The notes below the pieces were generated by a model. The model was not told the origin of the DNA and did not search any database. It saw only the letters and a program-made list of their open reading frames with translations. Positions 10,421-21,584 of a DNA stretch of 64,000 bases are shown in pieces. Origin of the DNA: Euborellia annulipes. Taxonomy: Eukaryota > Arthropoda > Insecta > Dermaptera > Anisolabididae. Every line of letters begins with the position of its first letter. Position 1 is the first letter of the stretch. The position numbers and the translations under genes are program-made. The stretch lies in NCBI GenBank assembly GCA_023213315.1, contig JAKCPI010005179.1, forward strand, positions 1-64,000, in the 5' to 3' direction.

Positions 10421-10424
10421 TAAA

Positions 10425-11030
10425 TTAATTTTTTAAATTATAAATTTATGAGAATATATGCTATCGAGTAAATGTTGTAACCCTCCCCCCCCCATAGCTT
10501 TAATTTGAATTTTGATTTCATTGTGCTCTTGCCATGCACCAGTTGTGTTTCATTTACTTCCTGCCCTGTCATGTCCCAGGTGACGATGTCCGCCCCCCCC
10601 CCCCTCCCTCTCAAGCAGCCAACCCATCTGCCCTTCGCTCCCTTATATATTATTAGCCTTTCATCATGCAAAAGCTTTTGTCAATATTATATTATCTCAT
10701 TCTGATAATATGAGAAAATTGAAGACAAAGTTGGCAAGTGAAAGTTTACAAAAGGGGAAGGAAAGGCATGAAGAAGAAGTGAAGTGATACATAGGAGATA
10801 AAGAGGGAGTTGGTTAGCATCTTCTAATAAATAGGTATTATAAGAGGAAAAAAAGGTATTTGATCTTTCTAGCGTTAAAATGGTTTACGAAATTCTAGAG
10901 GTTACTTTTAAAAAAGGAAAAGATTAATGTAATGACTTTTTATCATCAGGCTAACATCAAGGTCATAAGTATAAATATAAATTTTTTATAAAAATAAATG
11001 TCAGATTTTAGTTATAGATCTATATTTAGA
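10425..11030. other. Mostly single-copy DNA with C-runs
   Basis: Between 10480 and 10640 the composition shifts to GC-richer DNA with two C-homopolymers. No coding exon can be supported. Confidence 0.5.
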
Positions 11031-11568
11031 ATTATATCTGGTGTGACTGGTCGCACAACACACAACTTTCTCTTATCTTCAGGTAATTGAAAGTTGTGTT
11101 CTGTGCTTGTCACATTTGTGTCGACATTTATTATTTAGTTTCCGGCAGTATGGTACATTAGCATTCAAGATGAAGAATATTTATATTTTGTTATGATGTC
11201 AACTATTTCTCCTATTTCTCCTCTAAAGAAGGCCTACAAAAGTAAAGTGAACTTCAAACAATTTTGAGAGCAAAATGAGAATATACATATTAAATATCTA
11301 AAAAATAATTGATTTATGAATTTTAATCAAAATGATTGGAACAAATTTTGAGAAAATAAAAAAAAAAAAAAATTTTTTAAAGTAGGCCTATTTCAGTAAA
11401 ATACTAATATTTTTTGACCAATTCTGTTCAAAAGCTTCTTATAACGTACCAAGAGGGTAGCTAAATTAAAAATAAAATTACGGACTTGAGAAATTTGATT
11501 CACAGACAGATCTCGATAAAATTTTTGAACTCAGGGGACCCCATAACGTATATTTCTATCAAAATATG
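11031..11568 (+). mobile_element. HP1 repeat, decayed, tail missing
   Basis: Head hairpin present (ATCTGGTGTGACTGGTCGCA) but with deletions in its mirror arm. The middle is diverged and the copy ends within the GGGGACCCCATAACG block. Confidence 0.8.
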
Positions 11569-11648
11569 CCCAATCATACACAAAACCATTTCCTAAAATA
11601 TTTTTAACGTAGAAATATCTTAAATGGAAATGTTTTTCTTAAAAAGAA

Positions 11649-11649
11649 T

Positions 11650-11682
<33 letters not shown>

Positions 11683-11962
11683 TGGAATGGGTGCATAAGG
11701 TCCGAAGACCTATAATGACAAGTGGTTACATGCAACCAGGAAGAAAATAAAAACAAAAGGAGAAGCATAAAATGGGAACTCAACTGCGGGAACTGAGAAG
11801 CTGCCTGTTGAGGTTAGACTTGAAAGTCTGAAGATTGTAGGTTTTTGGGAAGATAGACGCAGGGAGCTTGTTCCAATCGCGGGAGGTCATGGGGACAAAG
11901 GAAGAGAATGGAATTGACTAGTTCTGTTAGCCGTGATCTGAACAGCATAGGGATGCTGATAC
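11649..11962 (-). mobile_element. LINE 3' end, 5'-truncated copy
   Basis: A long T-run followed by TGGAATGGGTGCATAAGGTC and about 290 bp nearly identical to 61816-62090, the 3' end of the reverse-transcriptase LINE. It covers the 3' untranslated region and the last ~60 codons, with small insertions that break the frame. Severe 5' truncation is typical of target-primed reverse transcription. Confidence 0.88.
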
Positions 11963-12295
11963 CCACGTTCCAATATGATTTAAAATTCATTTTTTAAGGT
12001 CATTTTCAATAGTTTTTATTTTTTTTTTTTTTTTTAGAATTATTTTTTATTCTCTAAAAGGATTTTTATCTAATCTAAATGAAGTTTGTTTTATCTAAAA
12101 GGAGCTTGTCATTTTAAAAAAGGAAGTCAAGGGGAGAAACTAATGCATGTATCTGTGTTAACTAAAACATCAGAGTAGTGGAAGAAAAATAAAAATATTA
12201 AGCTTATTTTGCCGGATTCCTTTTGCTAATATTGGATAAATTTACTTCCTAATAACCCTTAAAAAACACAACACGGGGAAGTGGAAACCGATTGT
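11963..12295. other. AT-rich non-coding DNA
   Basis: Includes a T-run at about 12018-12035. Nothing else recognised. Confidence 0.5.
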
Positions 12296-12785
12296 AAAAA
12301 TCTGGTGTGACTGGTCGCACAGTACACAACTTACTCTTACCTTCGGTAATCAAAAGTTGTGCTCTGTGCTTGTCACACCAGATTTTTCGATATATGTTTA
12401 GTTTCCGCCGATATATTAGAATTAAAGATGAAAAATTTATAACCATAGAAAAATATTTATATCAATTTTGGAAATAGGCTAGTTGAGGTAGGTAAATAAA
12501 TAAATTATTTCGTTGTAGATTTTGCCATTTAAGTATGCCGTTTCGACATTAATTTGAGATAAGTTTAAATTGTATTTGACGGCCAAGGCGATGAGTAAAC
12601 GAAATAAGTTTAGTCTGGCTACGGGGGTACGTAAAATATATTAATCAAAATTAATTAATCAAAATCGTTAGAGCGAATTTCTTGAGATATTTTGTTCACA
12701 GACACACAGACAGGCACGCAGACATACAGAGAGACCATGTCGCGGAAACATTTTTGGATTCAGGGGACCTCAAAATGTGTATATG
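12296..12785 (+). mobile_element. HP1 repeat, truncated, with internal foreign segment
   Basis: Intact head hairpin, then HP1 match until about 12470. Unrelated DNA replaces most of the middle to about 12650. The tail side resumes at GAGATATTTTGTTCACAGAC and stops at GGGGACCTCAAAATG. Confidence 0.78.
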
Positions 12786-12789
12786 TGGG

Positions 12790-13186
12790 GTGGAATGCAT
12801 TTAGCCCTATAAATAAATAACCATATAAATAAAAAAAAAAAAATTGAGAAATTTTTCATTAAAAAACTCTTTTTAGAATGATAAATGATTTATTTATTTA
12901 TTAATGGAATGGAACAATTTTTCATAAAATTTATTATGAAAACAAATGTTGTTTGGTTCAACAAGTGTGTGTTGTTTGTTTGTTTTTGTTTGCTGATGTT
13001 GTTAAAAATGGTTGTATTTTCACCGATTTCTCTACTCTCTCTTCTAGCTGTTCATCCGGGGTTGTCTTTAATCTCCCGAGGTGAGTGGGGGGGGGGGGGG
13101 GTAGAATACAATTAGCCCTAGGGGTAATTTTCCCTGGCTGTACATTCAAGAGAGTTGAAGCTCCAGATTAGTTGGCAGTTGTTTGT

Positions 13187-13221
<35 letters not shown>

Positions 13222-13404
13222 GTGAGTCTCTCTCTTCAGTTGACTTGTAGAGAGAAACTTAGCTCAAGATCATCCCTCTCTCTTTCTCTTTGGCCTTTAA
13301 AATGAAGTTTACTTAGTTTGTAGGTAAAAGTAACATTAATAAGTTAACTTTCTAAAAAAGTTAATTACAAAATAATAATCTTTAAACAGGAGAAGAAAAA
13401 TCAA
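12790..13404. other. Non-coding DNA with poly-G and (CA)n tracts
   Basis: Contains a G-run at about 13085-13101 and (CA)n at 13189-13219. No gene recognised. Confidence 0.55.
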
Positions 13405-13407
13405 CAG

Positions 13408-13480
13408 CTAGATGTATTTCATTATTTTTATTGATGAATTTGATGTATTTCATTTGATGAATTTGATGTATTTCATTATC
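13408..13480 (+). repeat. Short tandem repeat
   Basis: GATGTATTTCATT and TTGATGAATTTGATGT recur three times just upstream of the hammerhead-like array. Confidence 0.6.
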
Positions 13481-13482
13481 CT

Positions 13483-13672
13483 CAGTCACCCATCTGTTCT
13501 GAGGATTATTCAAACCGGGATCGAAACGTCAATGTGACAGATGGACGACTAAAGATGATCCCAACGGGGATCGAAACATCAACGTGACAGATGGGTGACT
13601 AGGATGATCCCAACGGGGATCGAAACGTCAACGTGACAGATGGGTGACTGAAGATGATCCCAACCGGGACAC
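13483..13672 (+). ncRNA. Tandem array of hammerhead-ribozyme-like motifs
   Basis: A ~50-bp unit is repeated three to four times. The best cores are CTGAGGA (13499-13505) with GAAACGTC (13523-13530), and CTGAAGA (13648-13654). Units 2 and 3 have variants CTAAAGA and CTAGGA with GAAACATC and GAAACGTC. Between core halves lies GATCCCAACGGGGATC, a perfect 6-bp hairpin fitting stem II. TCACCCATCTGT upstream can pair with ACAGATGGACGA downstream as stem I. CTGANGA...GAAAC is the hammerhead core and ACGT could form the two-base stem III of dimeric minimal ribozymes known from Penelope-like elements. No activity can be claimed from sequence. Confidence 0.55.
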
Positions 13673-13779
13673 CCATAAAAAATACGAATTATTTTAACTA
13701 CAAAAACTATAAAAACCTCTTTAATTTGCCGGCACCACACACTCTAATATTTCAAGACGAATAAAGTCGATGAAAGATT

Positions 13780-14104
13780 AGGCAAAATGAAAATATATAT
13801 TTTAAAGAGAATCTAAAAAATAATTGATTTTTGAATATTAATCATAATAGTTATAGCGAATTTTAAGAAAATCGAGGAAGGAAAACTGAAAAGTGCAACT
13901 GTAAAGTACTAGTGCACTTTGCTTCGTGTCAAGGGGGTATCTAACTTAAATATAAAATTTCAACCTCCTAACCCTTTCGTTATTGAGATATTTTGTCCAC
14001 AGACAGACCATGTCGCGAAAACCGCTTTTTTGGATTCAGGGGACCTCAAAACGTGTATATCCATCAAAAATCTCGACTATATATAGAGGTAAGAGAAAGT
14101 GAAA
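13780..14104 (+). mobile_element. HP1 repeat, head missing
   Basis: Starts within the GGCAAAATGAAAATATA region and runs to the tail AGGTAAGAGAAAGTGAAAA. The microsatellite is reduced to a single CAGACAGACC. Confidence 0.85.
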
Positions 14105-14881
14105 AGGGTTATGAATTTCTTCTGTTAAGAAATTGTATTAAAAAAATCATTTGTCTCGGGATCAGCATAATAAATGAAGACATGAATGTCAAAAAAAAGA
14201 ACAAGGCCGCCCATCGCACGGCCTGATTCTTGATGGGGGGGAGGGTAAAAAAGTTACAGGAGCAAAGGAGCACTTATTATAAACCCATAATCGCCATCCA
14301 GTATGTTAGAAAAGATAAAGTAGGCTACATATAAATTAAAGATCATCTAGTTACTCCAAAATCAGAAATTGAGTCAATCAAAAACAAAATCTTTTTATCT
14401 TCGCCCAAATCAGAGATATTTTTCTCTCTCTTTCTCACCTCATAAACTATTTTAATTTAAAGTGAAAAGTCGAAATCAAACAAGTCTAGAGCAATTATTC
14501 GTTGGCAGTGTCTAATTGGATCGTGTGAGAGAAAGGGAGAGAGAGAGAGAAAGGTTTAATTGGGACCCTGAGGGACACTCCGTCCCTTTGGGAGGTCATG
14601 GGTACCAACCAATCTAATTGCCTCCCTTTCGGCCACGAATTAATAAAACCCGGCAGCAGCATCGGAAAATCATTTCCATTTGTCATGTGACCTACTTCGA
14701 TTGCCTTGCTTGACAAATCACTGGACAAGATGCTGTATTAATTATAAAGGAAAAATGGTAATTAAATGAAAGGGTGTCAGTTTTAATGAAGGGAGGGGGG
14801 AGGGAGAGAGGAGAAAAACGAGGAAAAAAAAAAGAAAAATCTGTATTCTATATGAAGGAGGCTTAAATTATTTTTTATATG
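14105..14881. other. Single-copy DNA, compositionally distinct stretch
   Basis: From about 14490 to 14735 the DNA is GC-richer and complex (for example GACACTCCGTCCCTTTGGGA and GCCACGAATTAATAAAACCC), with no other copy in the window. It could be a regulatory element or unannotated exon; no splice sites or protein motif support a gene. Confidence 0.4.
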
Positions 14882-15104
14882 AAAAAATCTGGTGTGACTG
14901 GTCGATTTTTCCGGTATATATTTATTTCCGATAGTGCGGTACATTAAATTCAAATTGATATATGATGGGAATTAAACAAAAAGAAAAAAAAAAAAAAAAA
15001 AGGAAAAAGGCACAACAGTAAAGTACTATTACTCTCTTTGGCCGATATAGGCCTAGTTAAAAAGATTCGTGTCATATTCCAGAAGTGTACTTAACTTAAA
15101 TATA
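14882..15104 (+). mobile_element. HP1 repeat, left part (split by insertion)
   Basis: Head (ATCTGGTGTGACTGGTCGAT, hairpin reduced) and diverged middle, ending at TACTTAACTTAAATATA. The tail half resumes at 16811, so a ~1.7-kb element inserted into this copy. Confidence 0.75.
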
Positions 15105-15375
15105 TGAAAGAATGTGGCGAATCAAGTAATATAAATGAGGGAGTAGTTGTAGGCTAGATTCTTGGCAATGAGAAAATAACTTTTTAGAGTGTTTTCTCCT
15201 GAATATTTACGTACCTTCATCAGTGGCATGCACAAAAAAAATAAAAATAATTAGAGTGAGTTTATACATATTTAAATATAAAAATCAAAATTAATAATGA
15301 TAATATACCTCACTCTAATGCCACATACAAGTTGAGATTTCGAGCAGAAACGTCTGAGAGGCAGATCTATCTTTT

Positions 15376-15850
15376 TATTATATAAAATTCTTCTTTACTT
15401 TTGTATTTGTGACTGAACTCCTCCTAAACCACTCAACCAATTATTATGAAATTTTCTTTTATTTTTTTAGAGTTTTGGATGGAGTTTTGTTTTTCACAAA
15501 TAACCATGAGTTAGTAAGTAATTAGGCGTTAAAATAAGAAATAATTAAAAATTAGGAGAAATGGTTGATTGGTAACAAGAGATAAATATTTACCCATGTT
15601 GACGATGCAGTTTCTTTCGTTACATGTTGAATTCTAGATAAAATATGGGTATATTTGAAATGGTCTATGTACCTGTAGGTCCTCGGAAAGGATGATGTTT
15701 TTCACGAAACTGATCTTATGTTCAAGAGTAGTTGACCATTAAAATAATCTAGTATATTTAAAAAAATAAAAAGGGAAGGCGAGCAAGGGGTCAGGGGGCG
15801 CGGCCCCGCACTGTATTAAGGCAGAAAGCCCCGCCGAAGGCGGGGCTTTT
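15376..15850 (+). mobile_element. Helitron-like segments within the left arm
   Basis: 15376-15535 matches 1085-1262. 15545-15625 has an HP1-like minus fragment (AGGAGAAATGGTTGATTGGT). 15640-15850 matches 8310-8513 and has a perfect GCCCCGCCGAAGGCGGGGC hairpin at the 3' side, but lacks the CTAG end. Confidence 0.55.
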
Positions 15851-16109
15851 TGCGTTTGTACTGGTATTTATTGACCATCAGTCCTTCGCACCAATGAAGG
15901 CATAGTCAACTTGTGGACAAATAATTTACTTAATTATATCAAATAGATGGCTCAAATCAAACGAAAAGGTCAATGCATCGAGATTTAAATAGATTAATAT
16001 ATTTGTTTTTAAAAAAGAGAAATGCCATTGAACCGATTGAAAAATAAAGAAATTATTTATTAAATTACTAGATAGAAATAAAAATTTTAAGATAATGAAT
16101 TAAAATGAT

Positions 16110-16325
16110 TTACGAACTCAACAATGCTTTTATGACATCCGACAAGCCTTGGGTGTCCACTTTGTAATTGACAGCCGTATTGATGTTCTTTTGAATGTTG
16201 CAAGACTCTTTAGAAAAAACTCTTCATTCTATTGGACTCCGTGTCAAGAATCCTAAAATTATTATAGTCAAAACGATGGCCTCTCTCAAAACAGTGTTTA
16301 GCCAAGCTGTTGCTTGATTCTTGAC
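16110..16325 (-). pseudogene. Penelope-like ORF C-terminus (arm 1)
   Basis: Read on the minus strand, one frame gives SLAKHCFERGHRFDYNNF, then RILDTESNRMKSFF and a stop. After a frame change it continues ESCNIQKNINTAVNYKVDTQ and a final stop (TAA at 16110-16112). The spacing, with AKH followed by GH-x-D and then an IL-x-x-E line and a downstream E-x-x-x-I, resembles the C-terminal half of the GIY-YIG endonuclease domain of Penelope-like elements. The GIY-YIG motif itself is absent. One frameshift and a stop make it non-functional. The assignment rests on pattern memory. Confidence 0.5.
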
Positions 16326-16466
16326 ACGGAGTCTAATACAATATGTAGAATGAAGAGATTTTTCAAAGAGTCTTGCTATATTCAAAAGAACATCAATACG
16401 GCTGTCAATTACAAAGTGGACACCCAAGGCCTGTCGGATGTCATAAAAGCATTGTTGAGTTCGTAA
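16318..16466 (+). pseudogene. Penelope-like ORF C-terminus (arm 2)
   Basis: Opposed second copy: ILDTESNTICRMKRFFKESC, then YIQKNINTAVNYKVDTQGL and a stop at 16464-16466. It keeps the frame that arm 1 lost, so arm 1 decayed separately. It lacks the upstream AKHC...GH part. Confidence 0.5.
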
Positions 16467-16699
16467 ATCATTTTAATTCAATATGTTAAAATTTTTATTT
16501 CTATCTAGTAATTTAATAAATAATTTCTTTATTTTTCTTCAATCGGTTCAATGGCATTTCTCTTTTTTTAAAAACAAATATATTAATCTATTTAAATCTA
16601 GATGCATTGACCTTCCGTTTGATTTGAGCCATCTATTTGATATAATTAAATAAATTAAATATGTATAAACTCACTCTAATTATTTTATTTGTACAGCCG

Positions 16700-16745
16700 C
16701 TGAAGAAGAAGTGCCTTCGAAGTGAATGCCTTCGAAATATTCGGA
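16700..16745 (+). ncRNA. Hammerhead-like motif in Penelope-like terminal repeat
   Basis: CTGAAGA at 16700-16706 and GAAATATTC from 16734, separated by a segment with GAAG/CTTC complementarity. The mirror position in the left arm (minus strand, about 15190-15235) has CTGATGA but has lost the stem II/GAAA part. Confidence 0.42.
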
Positions 16746-16810
16746 AAAAACACTCTAAAGAAGTTATTCTCTCATGAACAAGAATCTAGCCTACACTTTT
16801 CCTCTCACGT

Positions 16811-17002
16811 AACTTAAATTTCAGCCTCTTAACTTTTTTCATTTTAGAAAATATTTATTTCAGACAGACCATTTGCGAGATTTACATTGTTAGACTTAGG
16901 GGGCCTCAAAATGTGTATTTCCATTAAAATTTCGATATCGAATTTTTGAGATAAATCCAATACCTTCTCTCTATATACAGTATTAACAAGAGAAAATAAA
17001 AA
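16811..17002 (+). mobile_element. HP1 repeat, right part
   Basis: Continuation of the copy at 14882: AACTTAAATTTCAGCCTCTT, GACAGACCATTTGCGAGA, GGGGGCCTCAAAATG and a tail hairpin decayed to ACAAGAGAAAATAAAAA. Confidence 0.75.
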
Positions 17003-17138
17003 TGTGCTTTAAAAAAATCCAACTATTGTATTAAACATTAAAAGTTCTGCTTCCCTTCCTCTCCTATCCCACCCTGAATTTTAATTTAAAGTTTTATTAT
17101 TATATATTTTTTCCAAAAGTCATAATAAGTGAGTTGAG

Positions 17139-17403
17139 GCCTCGGGGTGGGGTGGTGGGGGGGGTGTGCCCCCCCTCTATCCCCCACGCCGCGGGTTGGC
17201 CCGGAGCGGTCCGATGATTTTTTTTAACCCTTTTGGATGCCGGATGGCTTAATTAATAATCTGACCCCAAAATATATTTTTTCTCTACAATATTTTTCAA
17301 AAATCTTTTATGGGGTTAGGTTGCGGAAAGGATGGGGGGAAGGGGGGGTGGAAGGGGGGGGGGAAGGGGAAAAAGGGGGAAGTTTTTAAAAAAAAAAAAA
17401 AAA
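17139..17403 (+). mobile_element. SINE-A copy with anomalous G-rich sequence
   Basis: The order of SINE-A is preserved: B-box area GCGGGTTGGCCC, GGTCCGATGATTTTTTTTAA, a CTTTTGGATGCCGGATGGCTT block, a GGTTGCGGAAAGGATGG block and an A-tail. The TG-rich segments are turned into G-runs; for example the GTGTGAATGTGAGTG region reads GGGGGGAAGGGGGGG. A perfect 12-bp duplication AAGTGAGTTGAG flanks it (17127-17138 and 17404-17415), so the insertion itself is young. Confidence 0.82.
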
Positions 17404-17415
17404 AAGTGAGTTGAG

Positions 17416-18273
17416 AATACATATTATCTTTTACTTTCGGGTCATTGAATTAACATGAGATAATTTAATTATTTTTCCCTAAATGACCTTGGTGCTGGAT
17501 AATCACGAACTACATTATTATTAGTTTAATAACAATAAATAATTAAATAGGAAATCGAAACATACACACAAAGGTTTGCCTTCGCTAGCAAAGGTGTGGC
17601 CACCATACATATACCAACCCGGGAATTTTTTTTTTTGAGGGGGCTTTTATAACTTTAACCCAAAGGCCCCTATTAAAAAAAAAATCATCTTAAAACGAGT
17701 GAATTTTATAATTTTTAATTAATATCAATACCGGTCTGAGAGGGAGAGGAGGGGGTCGGCGGCAGAGGGAGCAGGGCACTCCACTTTGGATAAAAAAAAA
17801 ATAATAATAGGGGCCTAATATGAATTAATTCGTACAAAGCAGATCATGGTTGATATACTCATGGTCCACTCTTAGAAGTGGCATTAATTAATTGACCATT
17901 TGGTTTGCCTACCTAACAGTGAGCTAACGAGTTGAAGAATTGGTAGAATAAATTACCGATAGAATATATAAGTAAGAATTTTAGTCAGCAAGGAGGATTT
18001 TTGAGAAATATACGCCTGTAGTTACATCAGATGTTTCAATAAAAAAATAAATTATATTACCCATCTACAGTGAAAAAAATATTATTCAAAATGTTCAGAA
18101 TATTTATTGTATTCTGAATAACATTATAATTATTATTAAGTGAGGGCTTAAGGGCGCATCCAGCAACAGAGGTCATTCACGCCGCTAGTGTCTAGCAGTC
18201 TAATACAGTACAATATTAGAAATAACAAGTTATTACAGAAACAATAATATAACAATATAAGGTTTAGGAAAGT
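17416..18273. other. AT-rich non-coding DNA
   Basis: A small TTCAGAATA...TATTCTGAA hairpin lies near 18097-18120. No gene recognised. Confidence 0.5.
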
Positions 18274-18922
18274 TTTTACTTTCTCTTACCTCTATATATA
18301 TGTTAATATATATAGAGAGAAAGTATTGGATTCATGTCAAAAATTCGATGCCGAGATTTTGATGGATATACACGTTTTGAGGTCCCCTAAATCCGAAAAA
18401 TTGGTTTTCGCAACATGGTCTGTCAGTCTGCCTGTGAACAAAATATCTCAAGAACGAAAAGAGCTAGGAGGTTGAAATTTTATATTTAAGTTAGGCACCC
18501 CCCATGGAACGTGACACGAAGCTTTTGGACAAAATCGACCAAAGAGTACTAGTACTTTACTGATGCACTTTTTCAGTTTTTTTTTTTTCGATTTTCTCAA
18601 AATTGGCTCCAACGATTTTTTTTTAAATTCATAAATCAATTATTTTTTATATGCTCTTTAAAATGTATATTCTCATTTTGTCATTGAAATCTTCTGAAGA
18701 CCACTTTACTGTTGTACTCCATAGAAAAGATAGGAGAAATGATTGCCATAGTAATAAAAAATGTAAATATTTTCACATATAAATTTTACATCTTGAAAAT
18801 CGAATGTACCGTACTGTTGGAAACTAAATACATGTCGACACGAAAAATCTGGTGGGACAAGCACAGTACACAACTTTTGATTACCGAAGGTTGTGTGCTG
18901 TGCGCCAGTCACTCCAGATTTT
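18274..18922 (-). mobile_element. HP1 repeat, full-length, minus strand
   Basis: Tail hairpin first (TTTTTACTTTCTCTTACC), then TTCGATGCCGAGATTTTG, the GAGGTCCCCTAAATCC line, AGAGTACTAGTACTTTAC and the head hairpin ending GCCAGTCACTCCAGATTTT. The X-box is mutated (GATTGCCATAGTAAT). Confidence 0.9.
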
Positions 18923-19760
18923 TAATTTTTTCAAGAACTACACTCGGTAGAAATGAAATAACCACCTATGAAAATTAGAAATGGCTTTTTTATTAACATC
19001 AACTAAAAAATATCTTCTATTGTTTTATTTATTTATTTTTTTTTTTTTCAAGGATTAGTCTCCCTTCTTTAAGTCATCCTTAAGCCAAATGAAGGTGTTT
19101 ATAAATTACACGAAATAAAAAAACAGCAGAAAAAAATTCTCGCAATTACTTGTAAACATTTTTCATGGGGAACAAATTAGCATGATCATTCTATGGCTGT
19201 ATGTGTGTGTGTTTGTCGTTTCGATCCCGAGGGAGAGAGAGTCTCATTTAAGGGAATCCTCCACCTCCTTCTCCATCTTGATCCGATATCCAACTTTGTA
19301 ATTAGCTCAGCTGACTTACAACTTGTTACCACACTGACACAAGTGACATTTTTAGCGCGGGTAATTGAATTTTATGGTCTTTGACGTCCGTTCTTTGACA
19401 TCGAAAAAAAGAAAAGAAAAAGAGGAAAATAAAATGTGAAAAGTAGGTGGTGCTTCTATTGAGTGTTTGATTGAGGTGATGAAAAGTAAGAATATAATTT
19501 CAACCTCTAGCACAAATTAAGGCCAATTTAAGTGCTTTTATTGTACTTAATAATAAAATTATTTCTTATTATACTAGATTTAAAATTAATTATAAAAATA
19601 ATCTGACGTTTTAACAATATGGTTTGCCTTAATACATTCTTTAAGATGCAATAGGTGAGAAAGACAAAGCAATATAATAAATAATATTAATAATTCACAA
19701 TTTGACAGTTTTTTGATGTCCAGCTGTTAATGTAGGCTATCAGAGAATTGAGATAATGTT
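18923..19760. other. Mostly single-copy DNA
   Basis: 19190-19390 is more complex (for example GATCCGATATCCAACTTTG and TGACACAAGTGACATTTTTA) but has no defensible exon. Confidence 0.45.
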
Positions 19761-20633
19761 AAAAAAATCTGGTGTGACTGGTTGCACAGTAAATTTTTTG
19801 TGTCGAGATATAACTGTTATTTAGTTTCCCATAGCACCTTAGTTTCAAACTTGCATTTTAAATGTTGACTGTTTGAAATAAACTATGGTTATTTTTCAAA
19901 ATTTTAATCTCAAATTTGGAATTTTATACACAATAGAGAAACCTAAATAAATACAAAATTTCATAATGATTGATAAAAATTTTTTTTAAAGTGTAAAAAG
20001 TTTCCTAAGGGGATCCCCTTTTTGAATAGAATTTTAAATTAAAATTAAATATACAAATTAAACACTAGGTTATTTGTATATTTAACTTTAATTTACAAAA
20101 ATGTTTCAACGAGAACCAACGGTCGAAAGTTTAAATCTTAATAGAATTTTACATGCAAATCCACATAGGGATTTGACATTGGCTCTATGGAAGGAAGATC
20201 CGAAAATGAATTTGAAAAATCTTGAAATACTTCATCAGTAAAGTAAGCTTCAAATATTTTTCAGGGCAAAAGGAGAATATACATTTTAAAGAGAATCTAA
20301 AAAATAATTGATTTATGAATTTTATTCAATATCGTTAGAGCTGATTTTGAGAAATTCGAAAAAAACTGTAAAAGTACTTTAGTAAAGTCTAGTACGTTTT
20401 GGCCGCTTATTTTAACTGCCCGGGAGGGTACCTAACTTAAATCTGTCATGCTTGAAATCGTTACACACGCACACACACAAACAGACAGACCAATTTGCGG
20501 GACCCACTTTTTTGGACTAAGAAAACCTAAAAACATGGACCTGGTATATCCATCAAAATCTCGACAACGAATTTTGGACACGATCGCAATACTTTCTCTC
20601 TTTATATTACATATATTGGAAAGAGAAAGTAAT
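19761..20633 (+). mobile_element. HP1 repeat interrupted by ~350 bp
   Basis: Head at 19761-19850 (hairpin shortened), unrelated AT-rich insert at about 19870-20225, then HP1 from GGGCAAAAGGAGAATATACA to the tail AAAGAGAAAGTAATAAG. Confidence 0.78.
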
Positions 20634-20895
20634 AAGATTCAAACTTGAATTTTGAATACCTCGAATTATCCGAGTTATTAATTTTCTCTCTAAATATGAG
20701 CAGAATTTTAAATCTAAATATGATTAATTTAGTGAAAAAAAAAAAAATATTCAATTAAAAACATATCAGTGAGATTTAATTCCACCCCTGGGGTAAGATG
20801 AAGAGAACGAAAATGAGAGCATGAGGATAAAGAAAAATCTCCAATTTAATCGACCGTAGCGAATAGATTTAATTAAAAAGTGGAAATAAAATTTA

Positions 20896-21584
20896 AAAAA
20901 AATCTGGTGTGACTGGCATAGCACACAACTTTCTCTTACCTTCGGTAATCGAAAGTCGAGTACTGTGCTTTTCATCACCTGATTTTTTGTGTCGACATGT
21001 ATTTAGTCTCGGACAGTATGGTACAGTCGATTTTCAAGATGTAAAATTATAAGTATAGGTAAAATATTTATTATTTTTGTTACCATGGCAACCATTTCTC
21101 CTGTTTTCTTTTCTATGGAGAACAAGAGTAAAGTGGTCTTCAGAAGATTTCAATCACAAAATGAGAATATACATTTTAGAAGAGCAACTAAAAAATAATT
21201 GATATATGAATTAAAAAAAAAATCGTTGGAGTAAAATTTTGGAGAAAATCGAAAAAAACTGAAAAAGTGCATCAGTAAAGTACTAGTACTTTTTGGTCGA
21301 TTTTGTTCAAAAGCTTCGTGTCACGTCCCATGGGGGTGCCTAACTTAAATATAAAATTTCAACCTCCTAGCTCTTTTCGTTCTTGAGATATTTTGTTCAC
21401 AGACACACACACACACACACACAGACACACAGACAGACCATGTCGCGAAAACCACTTTTTTGGATTCAGGGGACCTCAAAACGTGAAGATCAATCAAAAT
21501 CTCGACATCGAATTTTTGACATGAATCCAATACTTTCTCTCTATACATATATTACATATATACATAGGTAAGAGAAAGTAAAAA
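20896..21584 (+). mobile_element. HP1 repeat, full-length
   Basis: All modules present: head hairpin, GTTACCATGGCAAC at 21079-21092, the AAAGTACTAGTACTTTTTGG block, a (CA)n/CAGA microsatellite and a tail ending ATAGGTAAGAGAAAGTA. Very close to the copy at 7496. Confidence 0.9.

Larger units (their letters stand above)
15105..16810. mobile_element. Penelope-like inverted pair inside HP1
   Basis: Two inverted arms. The outer parts, 15140-15280 and 16660-16800, share GTAGGCTAGATTCTTG and TTAGAGTGAGTTTATACATA. The inner parts are 15935-16255 and 16305-16650. The inner arms carry opposed copies of the same protein C-terminus (see the pseudogenes), followed by ~200-bp 3' regions and hammerhead-like CTGAAGA...GAAATAT at 16700-16740. 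Penelope-like elements often occur as inverted or truncated pairs with terminal repeats bearing hammerhead motifs. The left arm is interrupted at about 15285-15925 by other repeats, including Helitron-like sequence. Confidence 0.65.

Noticed and set aside
15376..15850. Complete autonomous Helitron
   Set aside because: Only Helitron-like end sequences are seen, interrupted by HP1 DNA; there is no Rep/helicase frame and the CTRR end is missing.
18448..21571. Recurring short frames with SRKPLFWIQGTSKR or SPESKKVVFATWSV
   Set aside because: They look conserved only because the HP1 tail is repeated. Several copies have stops, and the opposite strand is equally open.
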